This document shows positions 22,783-34,311 of a stretch of DNA of 64,000 nucleotides, in pieces. The notes beneath the pieces are model-generated. The model was not told where the DNA came from. It ran no database searches and saw only the letters and a program-made list of their open reading frames with translations. The number at the start of each line of letters is the position of its first letter. Position 1 is the stretch's first letter. This DNA is from Artemia franciscana. Its lineage: Eukaryota > Arthropoda > Branchiopoda > Anostraca > Artemiidae. The stretch lies in assembly GCF_032884065.1 (NCBI RefSeq), contig NC_088883.1, positions 28,099,355 through 28,163,354 on the forward strand. Reading direction: 5' to 3'. Both the position numbers and the translations under genes were made by a program.

Positions 22783-24509
22783 ATACAACAGTTTTTTCAC
22801 CGTAATACCCTCAAGCACTAAAACAATGCATCTACTATTATTTGGGCATTCACAAGCAGAAATGTTCCATATTTTAAGGTTTTTGGCCTCTGCTAAACTC
22901 ACTCTATAATGAGTGCCTAAAATATCATCCCGGTCATTCGACAAAAAATTAAAAACTTAACACAAGCCATTCCTTATCTAAGCTGGTTAACACTAACTGA
23001 TATAATTTAAATTAGTCATAAAAGTATAATCGGCGGGTTGTCTGGTAGCTGGCAAGCTCCTTAAAAATCAAAGTCAACTGCCTGCACATTGCTACGACTA
23101 GTCGTTGTTCCGTCTTAGTTGGTGTGAGAATGTAGGAACCTCTTTTTGACCAGTAAAACCTGTAGGAGGAGAGGGAGAAATCCATGAAATGCAATTAGTA
23201 CCATATCCATACATCTGGAACGAGTCGAGTAGAGCTCACAAATATCAGAAAGGCTCCATATAGTGAGGTTTTTAATCTTTTCTAAACTAAGTGTCATAAG
23301 TAGGTGCGATAAAATCTCCATCGTTTGATAAAACACTATACATTTTAGACTAGCCGTATCCAACTTCTAGATTTAACTGATAGACTTTTAAAACCGTTTC
23401 AGGGAATGATATTGTCCCAACTTACCTTGCTGACCTTGCTTACAAGAGGTATAATTCTTCGGGGGACAGAAATATACAACCAAATAGCCTTCAAGGATAT
23501 TGGTAAAATATACCTTATAAATGGCGTGCACCAAGTACTTTGGTATGTTAATTTAAAAACCGTCCGATCAAAATTTGATGAATTTAATTGCATCGTTTCT
23601 AGCATGGAAATGTAAATTTTTATGGAATAAATACCAGACAGGGATTTGGAAAGGGAAAAAAGAAGTTCACAGATCTTAAGGTGATCAGTGATTTGTTGAA
23701 TGCGTAGTCGATAATTGTAAAATATTACACGAAGAACTAAATGAAAGTAAGGAAACCTTAAGAATAATGCAATCTTTAATGAATGATGGTAAAAAAGAAA
23801 CAAGAGAAGCTTACTACCCCTTCTAGGGCAAGCCATAGGGTGGGTAACAGGTCTAGTCACTGAAAGGGAAGTAGAATTTTTTTTTTCAGAAAATGGATAA
23901 TTTATCAAAAAGAAACGAAAAAGTAATTCACCTGTCTGACCAGTCTGTTTCATTAGTAAAAGATATAGACAAAAAAATGACAATCGAAAAGAAAGACGGT
24001 AGAAATTTTATATAAAACGTCAAGAAAGATTATTGAATTGGTATTTAAACAAAATAATGAAATAAATTTCTTATTGCTACAGGTAGATAAAGAAATTATA
24101 AGGAGTTGAGTCCAAGTTAAGAAACTAGTAAAGATTTTTTAAAAGATAATCTTTTCCATTCTTCAGGCAGAAAGCATAAGTTTCCCATTTCTAGTTATCG
24201 GTCCTGCTGACATGCTTAAGACAATTTTCAAGATTGAAAGTACGTTGCCCATAGGATTTAGAATATCCGTCGAACTACTAACGATAATGATTACTGGAAT
24301 TATATAAGGCAACTCCTTGTAATGAGGCCACACAATAACTCAAACTAATAGTAAATTGTGTTTTTTCCGTCTCTAACAAACAGGATGAATTTAGAATGTT
24401 GGAAATGGTAAGCATAGCGTTCCCAGCTCTCACAACCTTGTATTTTTTCAAATAGAGAATGATTTTAAATCCTTCAGAGTCATTAAAGATCAAACTAAAT
24501 ATTTCTTAG
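22783..24509. other. Unassigned region with two diverged related minus-strand segments
   Basis: Minus-strand translations of 22760-22944 and 23115-23363 share a scattered pattern (DIL/EIL..SL..KNL.IW.....SRC...VL....F.HTN). They look like two old copies of one sequence in tandem, source unknown. A 194-codon minus frame at 23399-23983 is open but Ser/Leu/Phe-rich with no family signal; I do not call it a gene. The rest shows nothing. Confidence 0.35.
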
Positions 24510-25690
24510 CACTATCCTTAGATCCTCCTGAGCCATCAATGGCGCATATGGCGTCGACAAAGTCTCTCCATTCATCACGAAGCTGATATCTTCCCATTGC
24601 GGAGTGAGGGAAATGTTTGCCTTTTTCAGGTCCCGATCATACTGCCTCCGCAGTGTGTGTTTTGGTCGGCCTTGTCTTCGTCTTCCTTAAGGCTGCCACT
24701 GATACACTCTTGAGGGCAGTCTGTCTTCGGGCATGCGTAGAACATGACCCAAATATGTCCATCTTCGTTTCTTCAAAACTTCGGTCACTATGGGCTGGCT
24801 TGTTTTCAGCCGGATTTCCCTATTGGTAATTTTCTGATGCCTACTGATTTTGATGATCCTTTGAAGGCAAATGTTTTCGAATCCAAGGATACGTTTCTCA
24901 AGTTGTTGGTTGAGTTTCCAACATTCACTGGCGTAGATCAATATAGACAACGCATTGCTGTTGAACAGGCGCAATTTTAAACGAAGTGAGTATTTGTTGC
25001 TTCTCCAAATTGGTGTTAGTCTGTTGATGGCGCCTGATGCTTGTCCAATCCTTCTCTTGATTTCAAATGTTACATCGCCAGCATTTTCTATCCAGCTTCC
25101 TAAGTATTTAAATTCTTGAACCTGTTCAACAGATTTATCGGAGCATTGTAGAGTTAGGGGGGAGCCAGATGTGGACATACTTTTTGATTTGTCGACGTTG
25201 ATCGACAATCCGACGTCTCGGGTTTTTTCTGAGATTTCATCAAATAGCAGCTGTAATCGATCTTTGGCGCCTTCTAGTAGTACTATATCATCTGCATCAT
25301 CTCCGTAGACTGTCTGAGTACGTAGTCCATAACTATTGTAAATAAAATGGTGATAATACACATCCTTGCTTGACACCAGTCATGATTTTGAAGTATCTTG
25401 TAACTCCGTTTTCTGTTCGAACACAGCATTCTGTTTTTTTGTACAGGGCGATGATCAGTTCTACTATCTTGGGGGGTATTCCATAGTATTTGAGGATTTT
25501 CCATAAGATTTTTCGGTCAACCGAGTCAAAGGCCTTTTTTAGGTCAATGAAAACAAGATATAGCTTTTTATTCCATTCCTTTGAGTCGCCAACCAGTATT
25601 CTCAGTGTGAAAATTAGGTCTGCACAGGATCTTCCAGGTTGGAAGCCGTGTTCTTCATCACGAAGATGTTGGTCCAGTTTCTGCTATAGG
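24510..25690 (-). pseudogene. LINE D, reverse transcriptase and C-terminal part
   Basis: A minus-strand non-LTR element truncated at its 5' side near 25690. Shifted frames at 25376-25690 give HGFQPGRSCADLIF, LVFIDLKKAFDSVDRKILWK (motif A) and MTGVKQGCVLSPF (motif B). The open 229 codons at 24687-25376 begin with motif C, which reads DDADDIVLLE (25288-25302): the family tyrosine before ADD is aspartate. Then GLSINVDKSKSM, FKYLGSWIENAG, ISILIYASECWKL and RRWTYLGHVLRMPEDRLP, with the tail (GRRRQGRPKHTLRR) beyond one stop. It is related to, but distinct from, LINE A and LINE B. R1 copy f follows directly. Confidence 0.88.
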
Positions 25691-25699
25691 CATATATTT

Positions 25700-26335
25700 A
25701 TTTTTTAGGCGTATTTATGCTAAAGTATTTTTAGTAATGTCAATTATTTGTTCTACGGCTTTTGTGATTCAGGGGTCATTCTTAATGAACTGGGAAAAAA
25801 TTATATCTTTTACTAATAAACAGATTCGTAAAAGTTCTAGTTGCCTTTTTAATTAACCAAAAAATTGGAGGGCAACTAGGGTTCCTCCCCCGCTCTTTTT
25901 TTATCAAAATCATTCGATCAAAATTATGAGAAAGCCATTTAGCCAAAAAAAAGAATATGCAAATTTCGTTTTAATTATTCCTCTGCGGAGAGCCAAAATC
26001 AAAACATGCATTGATTCAAAAACGTCCAGAAATTAAATAAAAAAACAAGTTTTTTCAACTGAAAGTAAGGAGCGACATTAAAACTTAAAAAGAACCGAAA
26101 TTACTTCGTATATGAAAGGGGCTGCTTCCTCATCAACGCCCCGCTCTTTACGCTAAATTGTTTTACTATTTTAAAAAAGAAGAGTTGAGAGAAAGAGTCA
26201 AACTTTAGTGTAAAGAGCGGAGCGTTGATGAGGAAGCAGCCCCTTTCATATACGAAGTAATTTCTGTTCGTTTTAAGTTTTAACGTCGTTCCTTACTTTC
26301 AGTTGAAAAAAATAAACTTGTTTTTTTATTTAATT
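25700..26335 (+). repeat. R1 repeat, right half (copy f)
   Basis: Starts inside the TTTATGCTAAAGTATTTTTAG block, continues through GTTCTAGTTGCC and the CTCTGCGGAGAGCC block, and ends with the giant hairpin (arms about 26040-26155 and 26203-26325, carrying GCTTCCTCATCAACGCCCCG) and TTATTTAAT. The hairpin variant is the same as in copies c and k (CATCAACGCC) and differs from that of e, g, l and m (TCCGCAATCCCTCG), so at least two R1 subfamilies are present. Confidence 0.85.
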
Positions 26336-28710
26336 AGAAGTACAAGATTCAACTTGAAACTACAAAAATGAATTTGGAAATAAATTCCAAAGGAATTTAA
26401 AATTCCGGCAGTGGCAAGAGTTGAAAGATATTAGTAGTGAGGGCTAAATGGTTTTAAAGAGAACCAAAGGCGCTATCTTTTTCTTCCTTAAGGGTTTAAG
26501 ATCACGAAGAATTGTAACGGTGATTCTCTCGAGACGTAGGTGTTATTAATTTTCTTCAAGATTCATGTGTTTGTTACTAAGTAGGGAATGTTTTTTCTTT
26601 GATTGTTTTAAAGCCCTTTAGGGGCAGGAAAACCCTTAGGAGCTCCGCCAAATCAAGGTGCAAACGTAGATGTTACATCATAGTTTTTTCGTTGATTCTT
26701 CAAAAGCCTATGGACGGATGTAGAAGAAAAACCTTCAGGGTCCTCCCAAGCAGGGACATAGTCCAAATTGATTTTAGTTCAATATTTTTTGTTGCTTTAC
26801 ACACAGAGGCTTTGTTTTCAAAGCTTTTGCCGGACGAAGGAATTTCCCACTATTTTCAGTAATACGGTGCGAAGCGTTCCGTGATCTTTTATTGATTTAG
26901 TCAGGAATAAAGGGTTCCCGTTATATAGTGGCCTATTATTCTTCTAGTGGAACTCGGTGATTTTCTATTGTTCTCTGAGGACAATAAAACCCACTTTTAA
27001 AGGGGAAACTTTATCAGTCTATTTATCGAAATGAACAGTGACAAGTGAAGAAATTAAATAAAAAGGGTTTGATGTCTGCTTATATGAATGTAAGCCTCTA
27101 TGTGTATTATGGATACCCCCTCCTTCACCAAAAAAGAAAAGCAATATTATACTCAAATAGGAACTAGTATAATTCACTCTGTGGAATTAATATGCAAACC
27201 CTGCTCCACAGCTCCATCGCTGGATCAATTCTGTAGAGCTCCATCTCTGATCAATTTATCTAATTTTTCTTGCAAAATATACGTTTTTCACCCGCCCTGC
27301 TCTTTCTAATCGCTTCCTATATTATAAGAGAGATACCATTACCATCTGTCGCATGTTTGCCTAACCTTTAATGATACCCACCCTCAGGTAAAAGAGTTAG
27401 TTTCTAGTAAATAGCTGGCGTTAATCAATTACATAGGGGATCATCCCTTTTGTCCGGTAGATTTAAACACTCTAATATTATGTACGAATCACAAATGAAG
27501 ATGCTTTTTCTGGTCAAATTGACGAGCTGTATTTACAGTAAATATTTCCATTTCTTAGAGGGGGGTCAATTTTTATACATTAAAAAATCACTACCTTCAT
27601 TTTAAGCGGTCAACATAAGTTTTTACATAGCTTTTACATTCTAGTGAATTCCCAAAAAAGAGCCTTTTATAATATCTGCATTCTATGGTGAACTGTCTGT
27701 CTAAACAAGTTGTTTATTCTCGTTAAATGGTTGCATAAATGTAACTTATTTACACGTTACATGAAGGTACGGGTAATATTTTTTCCATGGTGTAAATAAC
27801 AAAAATAGCTAAACAAGGAATATTTTGACTATAATAATGACTTATTGTGTGAGAGCCCTCACCCCCTCCCCTTAACAAGGCCAGATATAATCCTAGGCTA
27901 CAGAATAAAAGTTTACTTATTGTGAGGCTTTGATTCTATGCTGCCCTATTTATTATGCCCCTTTCTCATAAAAAATTGCCTCTTATAAGCAATGTAGCCT
28001 AAATAAGCAAAACAAATTGCTAAAATTCCAGTTTAAACATATTGTTTTTGGTTATCTATAAATTGGGGAAATGAGACTTTTAGAGACAGGTTTAAAAACT
28101 ATTACATGTCCTAAGGAGGTATTTTGAAGCACATAGCAGGCTTAATATATCACCCTTTAAGGAAATAAGTATGAATCACTGTACTTGGGTTCAAACAAAA
28201 ATCTGTATTGTTAATTGATTACCCCACTGTGGCCTAGATTTTGAATTTTTGGGCTGGAATGGAGGCACTATTAGGGCTGCACTAAAATTATCTGCCAGTG
28301 AATGATGGCAATTTTTTTTTAGCAACAATTGAAACCTTTCTCTTTACAAATAGGACATTGAGGGTCCAAGACTGGCCTAAAGTTAGACGCTATTAAAGAC
28401 AGCCCCTTAGCTCAACACTGCTGTTGGGGGCCTCCCTGGCCCTCTAAGAAATAGCTTTTTCACCACAATGAAAATAATGTATATTTGTACCGATTAGTAG
28501 CGTCCTACTGTTGAAAGGGAAGAGAGGGATTTGAGGACACTGCCCCATAATTTTGTTTCGTCACAATGAAAATACCACATTCAATTTTCAAAGGAAATGT
28601 CTACGTCAACTCAAGGGGTAAGAACCCTGGATCTCGATAATGCTCATTATTTTCTAAGGCTTAAAATTAAAATTGTTTCAAGGGAATAACAAATTTTATT
28701 CTTTTTTCAG
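26336..28710. other. Unassigned AT-rich sequence
   Basis: Two related ~100-bp stretches at about 26595-26670 and 26690-26760 (VLKPFRGRKTLRSS- and LQKPMDGCRRKTFRVLPSR-like in one plus frame) suggest an old internal tandem duplication. No gene family recognised. No RNA gene or repeat family seen in the rest, which reads as intron-like or intergenic sequence. Confidence 0.4.
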
Positions 28711-28794
28711 GCGGCTAAGGATGATTTTGACCATATAATAGATAATCTGCTGGTCAATTTGATGGGGATGGAGCTACCAACACCACAAGAGCGG
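28711..28794 (+). CDS. Candidate internal coding exon, product unknown
   Basis: A textbook acceptor (TTTTATTCTTTTTTCAG, ending at 28710) is followed by 84 nt open in one frame, then GTAATT. The exon is 28 whole codons and could be spliced in or out without shifting frame: it begins AAKDDFDHIIDNLLVNLMGM and ends PTPQER. Acidic and hydrophobic spacing suggests a helix. I do not recognise the protein. No second exon in frame could be fixed; the flanks are non-coding in both directions for several hundred bases. Confidence 0.5.
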
Positions 28795-29189
28795 GTAATT
28801 TAAGCACCAACAACTCTTTAAGTCCAATTTTTAAGACTCATAATTTCAATGGGGGACTTCGTAATAGCTGAAACGTAAGGGGGGCAACTTAACCCAATGT
28901 ATGGGGTAATTTGTGTTCCTTACATTTTTAACTGGTAGAACACCCTCGCCAAGGCCGACAGGCTACTTCGGATTCATTTATGGAATAATTTCTGGCCATC
29001 AAATCTTTAGTTGGTAGCATAGGATTTCCATATCCAAACGGTTACTTTGACCTCTCAAGGAATTTTCGGACTAATAACATATTCTTTTTCAGCCTAATAT
29101 AAATTCTTTTTCCGGATGAAATCTAAAATGTTTCAATGGGCTTGTAAGCACTTGTTAGTTTTAGGTTCACGTATCAAAATTAGCATCAT

Positions 29190-30583
29190 CTCAAGGGACC
29201 TACAACCTCTATGAAGATGTTGAAACGTTAATGGATATGGAATAGGCCCCAGAGGAAATTGAGCGTGAGAGGGATTTCAGTGTGGGTGTGAACCCAAACA
29301 GTGCAGCTCTCCCCATCTTTTGGGATCTAAAGGTGGTTTTATAGCCAATCTTCACCTCGACAAGGACTATGAATGTGTTGATCAACTGCAAGAAGGTGAG
29401 GTTGAGAAATTGCCCACTCCACACAGCGACCATGATAAAGGGGGAGCAGGACAAAAGTAAAGCAGGTTCACCCCCAATATTACCAGAGTTTTACCCAGCC
29501 GACACCACCTGCGGAATAGTAATGTTTTTTGCGCTGAGTTTGGACACCCCTTTAATACTCTTACATATGGTAGTATTCATACGGATCCAGTTGACATAAT
29601 CTACCCCTTTGTGGGTAAGATTTGGACCCTTCTTGAAAAATAGATTCGGGAGATGGGAGGTAGGGATAGTGTAAAAGCATACATTACTCATTTTGTTAAT
29701 GAAAAGACGGGTGAGACGTACTCGCATTATCTACAAATGCAGGCAGTTAAGCCGGACTTACAATTTTAAGGTTATTTTTTTGGACTGGGTAGGAAATGTG
29801 GTTTAATAAGGTGGAAAATTTACAATTAGATGGGAAGGGATTCGGTCGTTTTGTTTTTTGAAAGTTTGGATTTAACTGTAACTGAGTTTAAACAGGAGCT
29901 TTTTTAAGGGGTGGGAAGCGGAAGGGGGGTTGAAAATATAATGTAGATTTTAAGGGTTATAGAGGTGTACAACGCATCATTGTGACAACGCTTGCAAAGG
30001 TTTTCGACACGGGCTTTGAGTTTCCTAAAGTATATTTAAACTGTTTAAAGGAACAATATCCTGTAACACTTTAGGGAATAGACATTTTTGAGAAGGCTAA
30101 TGAGCATTTGAAGATTGGTGTTTCAGAATTACAGTACAATAAAGAATATGAAAAGGGGGAACTAAAAGATAAAAAGGAGGTAATATATTCAGCAAGACTC
30201 CATCCATTGATTAATTGAAACACTGGGTATGACTTCTCTAAGAATTTACCAAAGACCCACATTCAATTGGACATTGTTCTCCAATTTCACAGATTAGTCG
30301 AGTTTTAAGTGATGGTTCAAAATATAGTAAAGGGATTACTTGCTATTATTGTCAAATGTTTATGTCTAGTTCCATACAGAGTTAAAATTAAAACATCACT
30401 GTGGCACTGTAAGCGTCATGGGAACCAATCTGTGAAGACGGTTTGGGGTGACAATGCCAACTTGTGTTTCGAGAACTTTCAGAATTTGTCCTTGAAGAGC
30501 GACCAGTTGGCATTAAATATCAAAGCTAAACTCATGGATAATTGCGATTCATCAAACACAAATCTTGTCAAAGGACGTGAGTA
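29190..30583 (+). pseudogene. Decayed coding region, faintly like a Polinton/Maverick polymerase N-terminal region
   Basis: Plus-strand frames, joined across stops and shifts, give protein-like segments in a plausible order: EIERERDFSVGVNPNSAALP; FGHPFNTLTYGSIHTDPVDI; GGRDSVKAYITHFVNEKTGE; a FEKANEHLKIGV segment (about 30090-30125); IYSARLHPL; GITCYYCQMF; and CFENFQNLSLKSDQLALNIK. The order FE..N..L.I.V, then a YYC..F element, then H...C, then F.N resembles the region before the exonuclease domain of Polinton-type DNA polymerase B, as I remember it. No catalytic polymerase motif is seen. It could equally be an unknown host gene. Confidence 0.35.
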
Positions 30584-33500
30584 ATATATTTTCTTTCTTT
30601 CTTTTTGATCCAATCCTGTCAAACACGTGAAAGACTCATCGGACTAATACAAAATTCCATTTGAGGTTTCACGAATCTAAAGCTCCGCTCGCCTGTGAAG
30701 TATGAATAGGATGATCCCTCCTGATATTTTAAAACTACTGGTTCAGTATGTGTGGATATTGTTAAGAAAACAGTTCATACATCATAAGATGCAGAATAGT
30801 TGTAGTTAAAAAATTTTGCATGCCATCCTACTATACTTTTCAACGTTGCTTTCAGTACTGGAGATTCACTGCTTTGTATAACAAAAAATTGTAGCATATT
30901 GGTTCAATCGTAGATTTCAAAGTTTGAACATCAGGTGCCGCCCAACGTTGTAGCCAGAGATTTTGAGCCTTGATTGAAGAGTAACGAGGTTTCTTTTCTG
31001 AAAATGATTGTTATTTTTATTAAATTAATGAAAAGTTTTGCCTCTGGATTATGATATTACGTTACTTTAATGCATATGAAATATCATGAAATATTTCTTA
31101 GATCACGGTTTTACCCTCCAGCCCCCTTTTACCTTTTATTTGTTATTATTTTTATTTGTAGCACACCCTCGCAAGTGGCTTTTTTGGTTTACTAACGATT
31201 AATTTTCTTTATGGGGTTGGGAATATATTAATTCATATTATTTAGAATCCTAAATGGGATGTTGGGTATGTTCCAAAGTTTACCAATGGTAGTATTCTTT
31301 TTTTTAGCTAAGGTTGCTCCACACATATCTATTCAAATAGGGTCTCACACTTCTGAAGTTCCACAGTTGTTACATTGCAACCGGGCATGCGGTTCGAGGT
31401 ATTTCAATTCATTTGAATTTCCCAAACATACTTTTCTCTGATAATGCAATCTTTCAGATTCGGGAGATGAAGCGAGGAACTCTAGCATCTAGCTCAAATT
31501 TCTTGAGATGTAGCCCAAGAGATGAACCCACGAGTCTGTGGCTGATATTGTCTAGTTAAGCTCCTTATACTTTCAACATCTGGCAACATATAATCTTCAT
31601 CTCTGACTTACGCTGATGTGTATCTATTATCTTCCTGACCATCACGTCATTGCTATACCAAGCATGATCTTTTATTCTCTTTCCTTGAAAGAACCTAATT
31701 GTAATAGTGAAGTTATTTGCTGGGACAATTTTAAGACACGGGTTCCATTTTCATTAGCGACGTCTGAAGTCGCTCCACCAGTTACGCCACACTTTATAAC
31801 GGCTGGGTCTGAGACGGTGGCGTCAATGTAACCCAGAAGAGTAATGATATCGTGGGATGATATCTGTGACAATAATGCTGGTAGTAAAAATTTTCTTTGG
31901 TAGACCCATAGGCATTGCTAGCTGGAGTATAACGAACTGGTATACTCCTCTTGCCATGCTTGTGTTGACACTTCTTTATGATCGCAGTCATGATAAGGCC
32001 ACCATTATTCCGGTGTTTCTATTTTAGACCCCCAGGGAACAGGGCCTCCCTTGTTCCGCGTGTCCCATTTAATAGAGGTACCCTACATATCTGTAGGGGG
32101 TTCCTCTATCTTCCCCCAGGGCGCACGCTGAGTGGGTTGGGGGAGGTTCCTACTGAGAAGGTGAATCAACCCAGAGACAATACATGCAAAAGCAACGAAA
32201 GCTAAAAAGAATTAGGTCTCAGCGTCTGACATTTTAAGTAGTTCTCAGAGAAAATGCGAATATGAATTGTATAGTCACCAGGGTGTAATGTTGTCATTGG
32301 TCTTGTCTGCGTGGGTTGCTAAGGAAAATTTCCCTATTTCATAGATGTACATATTTTCACAAATTCTGAAGTTCCATGTCAAAGACTCTCAAGCCATTAA
32401 TAATTCTAATTGCAAAAGGACGAAGCCTAATGCTTTAATTAAGCAAGTGGGAACAACTGGGGAGGACAATCTCTCAAAAATACTAAAAAATTACGAAGTT
32501 TCCCATCATTGTGAATGAGTTTACTGACCAAATAACAACCAAATTTCTAGTTATAATGGTGAAATATTTTTTCAGGGAGGGATGAAGGTATCATTGTGTT
32601 TTTGTTTCCATACCGGTTGTGACTAATGCCTCCTTAAAAAGCCTCAAAAAGCCCATAGTGAAAAAAATTCACTCAGTTGAATTCTTTTCAAAAAGGTAAT
32701 CAGCTTCTCGTCAGATGATACCTGCGTTATTTTTGGATCAAATAATGGTCTCGTGACACCTTTCAAACGAGACCTGCTTTGGCTTTCAGTTTTGGGTGTA
32801 TTTGTCACAATGTGTTGCGCTCAGAAGCTGCACTGGAAATTTTAGATCTGTCGATTGTCCAGTTTAGCCATTATATCTACTATTTCATTACATATAACCC
32901 AATGAGAAAGACAATGTTTATAAAATGTAAAGGTTTTGTTAGTACTGCTAAGCACTTCCTGCTGTATCCTAGTAGAACACGAGCTGGCAATTGAATATAT
33001 AACTGAACGTTTTTTGCTTGAACAATGGTTAAACACTTCTATTACAATTTCTGGCTCTATTTGTTGGTTACTGGACTGTACAATCGTTTTTCGCAGACAA
33101 TAGACCTAGAAGTGATTGTTTTGAATGGGGAATGTCGGCTAATTCCAAATTATGAAGAAAAATTGGAGCCCATGCACAAATTGATAACAACCCTGTTTCA
33201 TTCTGAAACTCTCTTGTGAATTGCAAGAACTTTGTGGGTGGCTTTATGCTCCCAGTTGTGATGCAGATGATTAAGTTCCTTATATCACTTCCATTTCCTA
33301 GTGCTGCGGCTCCCAGGCCGATGCTCATCCCAGGCGTTCTTAAAATTCCGATTCCCCCTCGTGATATTTAAGTTTTGTCATATAAAATATTTCGTCTATT
33401 CACCCGAAGGATGCTTTAAAGACTATTAAATTTGTATATATTTTTGGGTAGTCCTATAGGCATATTGCATGATAATGAAAACTATTCTCTAAATGCAAAA

Positions 33501-34311
33501 CCTTTTGAACAATATATGACGTCATTGCAATACCATCATATTTTTTTTTGCTTTTTAAATGCATATGAATGTGACTTTGTTCACATGAAAAATATAAACA
33601 ATTTAAGATATCATTTTGCTTCTTAAATGTAAATGAATGTGAGTTCGTTCAGCTAAAAAAAATATTTCACAACTAAGGCTCCAAAGTATAGTTAGCTGAA
33701 GAGTGTAATTGTCAACGACCCACCAAAATATTGCCTCGCCCCACCAGTGGGTCAAGTTAATCAATTTACCTTAAAGAAACGGTTTGCTATAGATGCAACA
33801 AAATAATACATTGCTCGTACCCTTGTAGTTCTTGACAGAAAGTGGACACTGAACAAATGAGTTCGACTCCCTTATTCACTTCTTTTGTTTCATCCTGCGA
33901 CTGATATTCCCTAAAAAAATCACTTTTATCTGACTCTAGTTATGTAAGTTTAACTCTTTAGAAGGTGATTGTTTGCCTCAACAGATTTTTTTACGCTCGT
34001 TCAATACGGATGTTGCTATAGAAACTGTATTTTTTTTTTTTTTTGTCTGGTAACGTAAATTCATGGTAGTGCCTCCTCACTAAAACATGTTATCTGCTTG
34101 AGGTGGTAAGAAAACTTTGTCAGAACCTGCCGGTGTTTTAGCTGTTTACAATTTTTTTTACCTAAATGAATGTCATTAAAATTGTTTTTTACTGTAATGC
34201 AAATGGAACAGAGGAGCGAAGGCCCCTCGGCTTTAGTAGTAGAATGGACAATTATTGCCAATAAACGAGAATGTATTGAGAGTAAAAGACATTCCTTCGA
34301 TCTTTTTTAAT
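30584..34311. other. Unassigned region with scattered coding-like traces
   Basis: Minus-strand frames at 31440-31990 (NPCLKIVPANNFTITIRFFQ, then DHAWYSNDVMVRKIID) and at 33068-33328 (GMSIGLGAAALGNGSDIRNL) look protein-like but match no family I can name. Both are broken by stops, and they may be remnants of the same large element as 29190-30583. A short TTTC run lies near 30592-30605. The remainder shows nothing. Confidence 0.35.

Noticed and set aside
23399..23983. 194-codon minus frame
   Set aside because: Low-complexity Ser/Leu/Phe composition, overlapping frames on both strands, no recognisable domain.
26599..26862. 87-codon frame
   Set aside because: Contains an imperfect internal duplication but no family resemblance; kept only as an unassigned note.
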